From positions 1-6,875 of the forward strand of contig CALKMY010000083.1 of the NCBI GenBank assembly GCA_938091275.1: 6,875 bases of DNA. The letters run 5' to 3'. A program made the translations under genes and the position numbers. Numbering within the stretch: position 1 is the stretch's first letter; each line of letters opens with the position of its first letter. Below are positions 5,933-6,875 of this stretch, piece by piece. The notes below the pieces were generated by a model that made no database searches, was not told where the DNA came from, and was given only the letters and a program-made list of their open reading frames with translations. This DNA comes from Candidatus Nanopelagicales bacterium (GTDB lineage: Bacteria; Actinomycetota; Actinomycetes; S36-B12).

Positions 5933-6875
5933 CGTCGGATCGGCCTGTTTCGCCGTGGGCGCGTCCGGCCGCGAGCTCGCCTCGCTGATGACGGCCAATT
6001 CTCGCGCGACGGCGTCCGCGAGGAGGCGCCCCCGCCGGGTGAGCACGATCCGGGCCGCCGGCTCGTGTGCTGGTTCGGCCTCCACCAGCCCCCGGTCCAC
6101 GAGATCGAGTACGGCGCCCTGCGCGCACTCGACCTCGTCAGCGATCACGCCCTCGCGAACCCGCAGCCCCATCATGAGACGCTCGAGCCGCTGCTGCTCG
6201 GGCGTTGTCTCCTCACGGCCTTCGGCCGGTGACATTCCCGCACTAACCCGCGCTGCATAGGTGCGTGGATGCTTGACGTTCCACCATCGGTGTCCCGCCT
6301 GGTGACTGTGGGCTCCTGGACCAACGCCCCACCAATCCCTGTTTCGCCAATAAGCGAGGTTGTGGCGGCACTCGCCGCCCGGCATGGACCAGTTGCTGAC
6401 CTCGTACCAACGTAAGCCGCTGTCGCTGAGCCGATCGTCGATGAGTTCATAGCGTTCGGCGGCGACGTCGTCATCGGGTTCCGCAATCTCGCCGCGGGCG
6501 ACGCGTCGGGCGAGCGCGGTTCCGTCCTCGACGATCAGCGAGTACGCGGACACGTGGTCGACGCCAGCGTCGAGCACTTCGTCGAGCGAACGTTGCACGT
6601 CGTCGTCGCTCTCTCCGGGAGTTCCGTAGATCATGTCCAGGTTGACGTGGTCGAACCCGGCGGCTCTAGCGGCGAGTGCCGCTGCGGAACTCGCACCCGG
6701 CGTGTGCGTGCGCTCCAGTGTGGCGAGCACGTGTGGTGCGCCGCTTTGCATTCCGATGGAGATTCGCGTGAACCCACCGGTGACGAGATCTTCGAGCATC
6801 TGCTGGTCGACGGAGTCGGGATTGGCCTCTGTGGTCACCTCCACGTTGGCGACGACGTCGAACTCGTCGCGAATA
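5930..6875 (-). CDS. hemW: Radical SAM heme chaperone HemW (coproporphyrinogen dehydrogenase-like), 5' partial
   Basis: HemW is a radical-SAM protein related to HemN (oxygen-independent coproporphyrinogen III oxidase). Characterised members bind heme and act as heme chaperones rather than oxidases. The frame is open from the window edge (first full codon at 6874) to TAG at 5930, giving 314 residues. The N-terminal part with the CxxxCxxC iron-sulfur motif lies outside the window. Visible family landmarks are TTEANPDS, then GGFTRISIGMQSG, NLDMIYGTPGES (about 6640-6605), SAYSLIVEDGT, and YEVSNW followed by CRHNLAYW (HNLAYW at 6347-6364) and GVGPGAHS. The HNxxYW element is typical of the HemW group. 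The C-terminal ~75 residues form the HemW-type winged-helix-like tail and end in a short polar extension. The stop lies 2 bp from the CIRCE element. In related genomes lepA usually precedes it. Whether it reads through into hrcA cannot be told, but there is no terminator-like hairpin other than CIRCE. Confidence 0.93.
   Translation of the reverse strand, partial: IRDEFDVVANVEVTTEANPDSVDQQMLEDLVTGGFTRISIGMQSGAPHVLATLERTHTPGASSAAALAARAAGFDHVNLDMIYGTPGESDDDVQRSLDEVLDAGVDHVSAYSLIVEDGTALARRVARGEIAEPDDDVAAERYELIDDRLSDSGLRWYEVSNWSMPGGECRHNLAYWRNRDWWGVGPGAHSHQAGHRWWNVKHPRTYAARVSAGMSPAEGREETTPEQQRLERLMMGLRVREGVIADEVECAQGAVLDLVDRGLVEAEPAHEPAARIVLTRRGRLLADAVARELAVISEASSRPDAPTAKQADPT

Noticed and set aside
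1..6875. Mobile elements, CRISPR arrays, tRNA/rRNA genes, phage or defence genes
   Set aside because: Coding sequence of eight conserved genes covers nearly the entire window; I saw no transposase, spaced direct repeats or RNA gene signatures.

Overview
The window is a compact block of housekeeping genes from a high-GC (about 60% by eye) actinobacterium. All eight genes lie on the minus strand, so the transcription order runs from high to low coordinates: hemW (5' end cut off by the window) > hrcA > dnaJ > rsmE > HIT-family gene > phoH-like gene > ybeY > CNNM/CorC-type DUF21-CBS membrane protein (3' end cut off). From memory, this order matches the locus in Streptomyces and, in part, in Mycobacterium, where lepA normally precedes hemW and era normally follows the CBS gene. 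GTG starts, an actinobacterial-type HrcA N terminus and a Trp-Met variant in YbeY point the same way. I cannot name a genus.

Region by region: 6875-5930 holds the radical-SAM heme chaperone HemW without its N-terminal iron-sulfur motif. The 49-bp gap 5929-5881 holds a nearly canonical CIRCE operator (5901-5927) and the hrcA Shine-Dalgarno sequence. From 5880 down to 1 the genes are packed with almost no spacing. hrcA/dnaJ abut with 0 bp between them, dnaJ/rsmE overlap by GTGA, and rsmE/HIT are separated by 29 bp. HIT/phoH, phoH/ybeY and ybeY/CBS each overlap by ATGA. No stretch longer than 50 bp lacks a gene.

Functionally, the block joins a heat-shock repressor and chaperone (HrcA, class-I DnaJ) to RNA and ribosome maturation enzymes (RsmE 16S rRNA methyltransferase, PhoH-like ATPase, YbeY endoribonuclease), plus a HIT nucleotide hydrolase and a probable divalent-cation membrane protein. 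The CIRCE element suggests HrcA represses its own operon. If transcription reads through, the ribosome genes would share that heat control.

I found no mobile element, CRISPR array, RNA gene or undescribed system. The most useful observations are the CIRCE element, which rules out the longest hrcA reading frame, a likely corrected phoH start, and the chain of start/stop overlaps.
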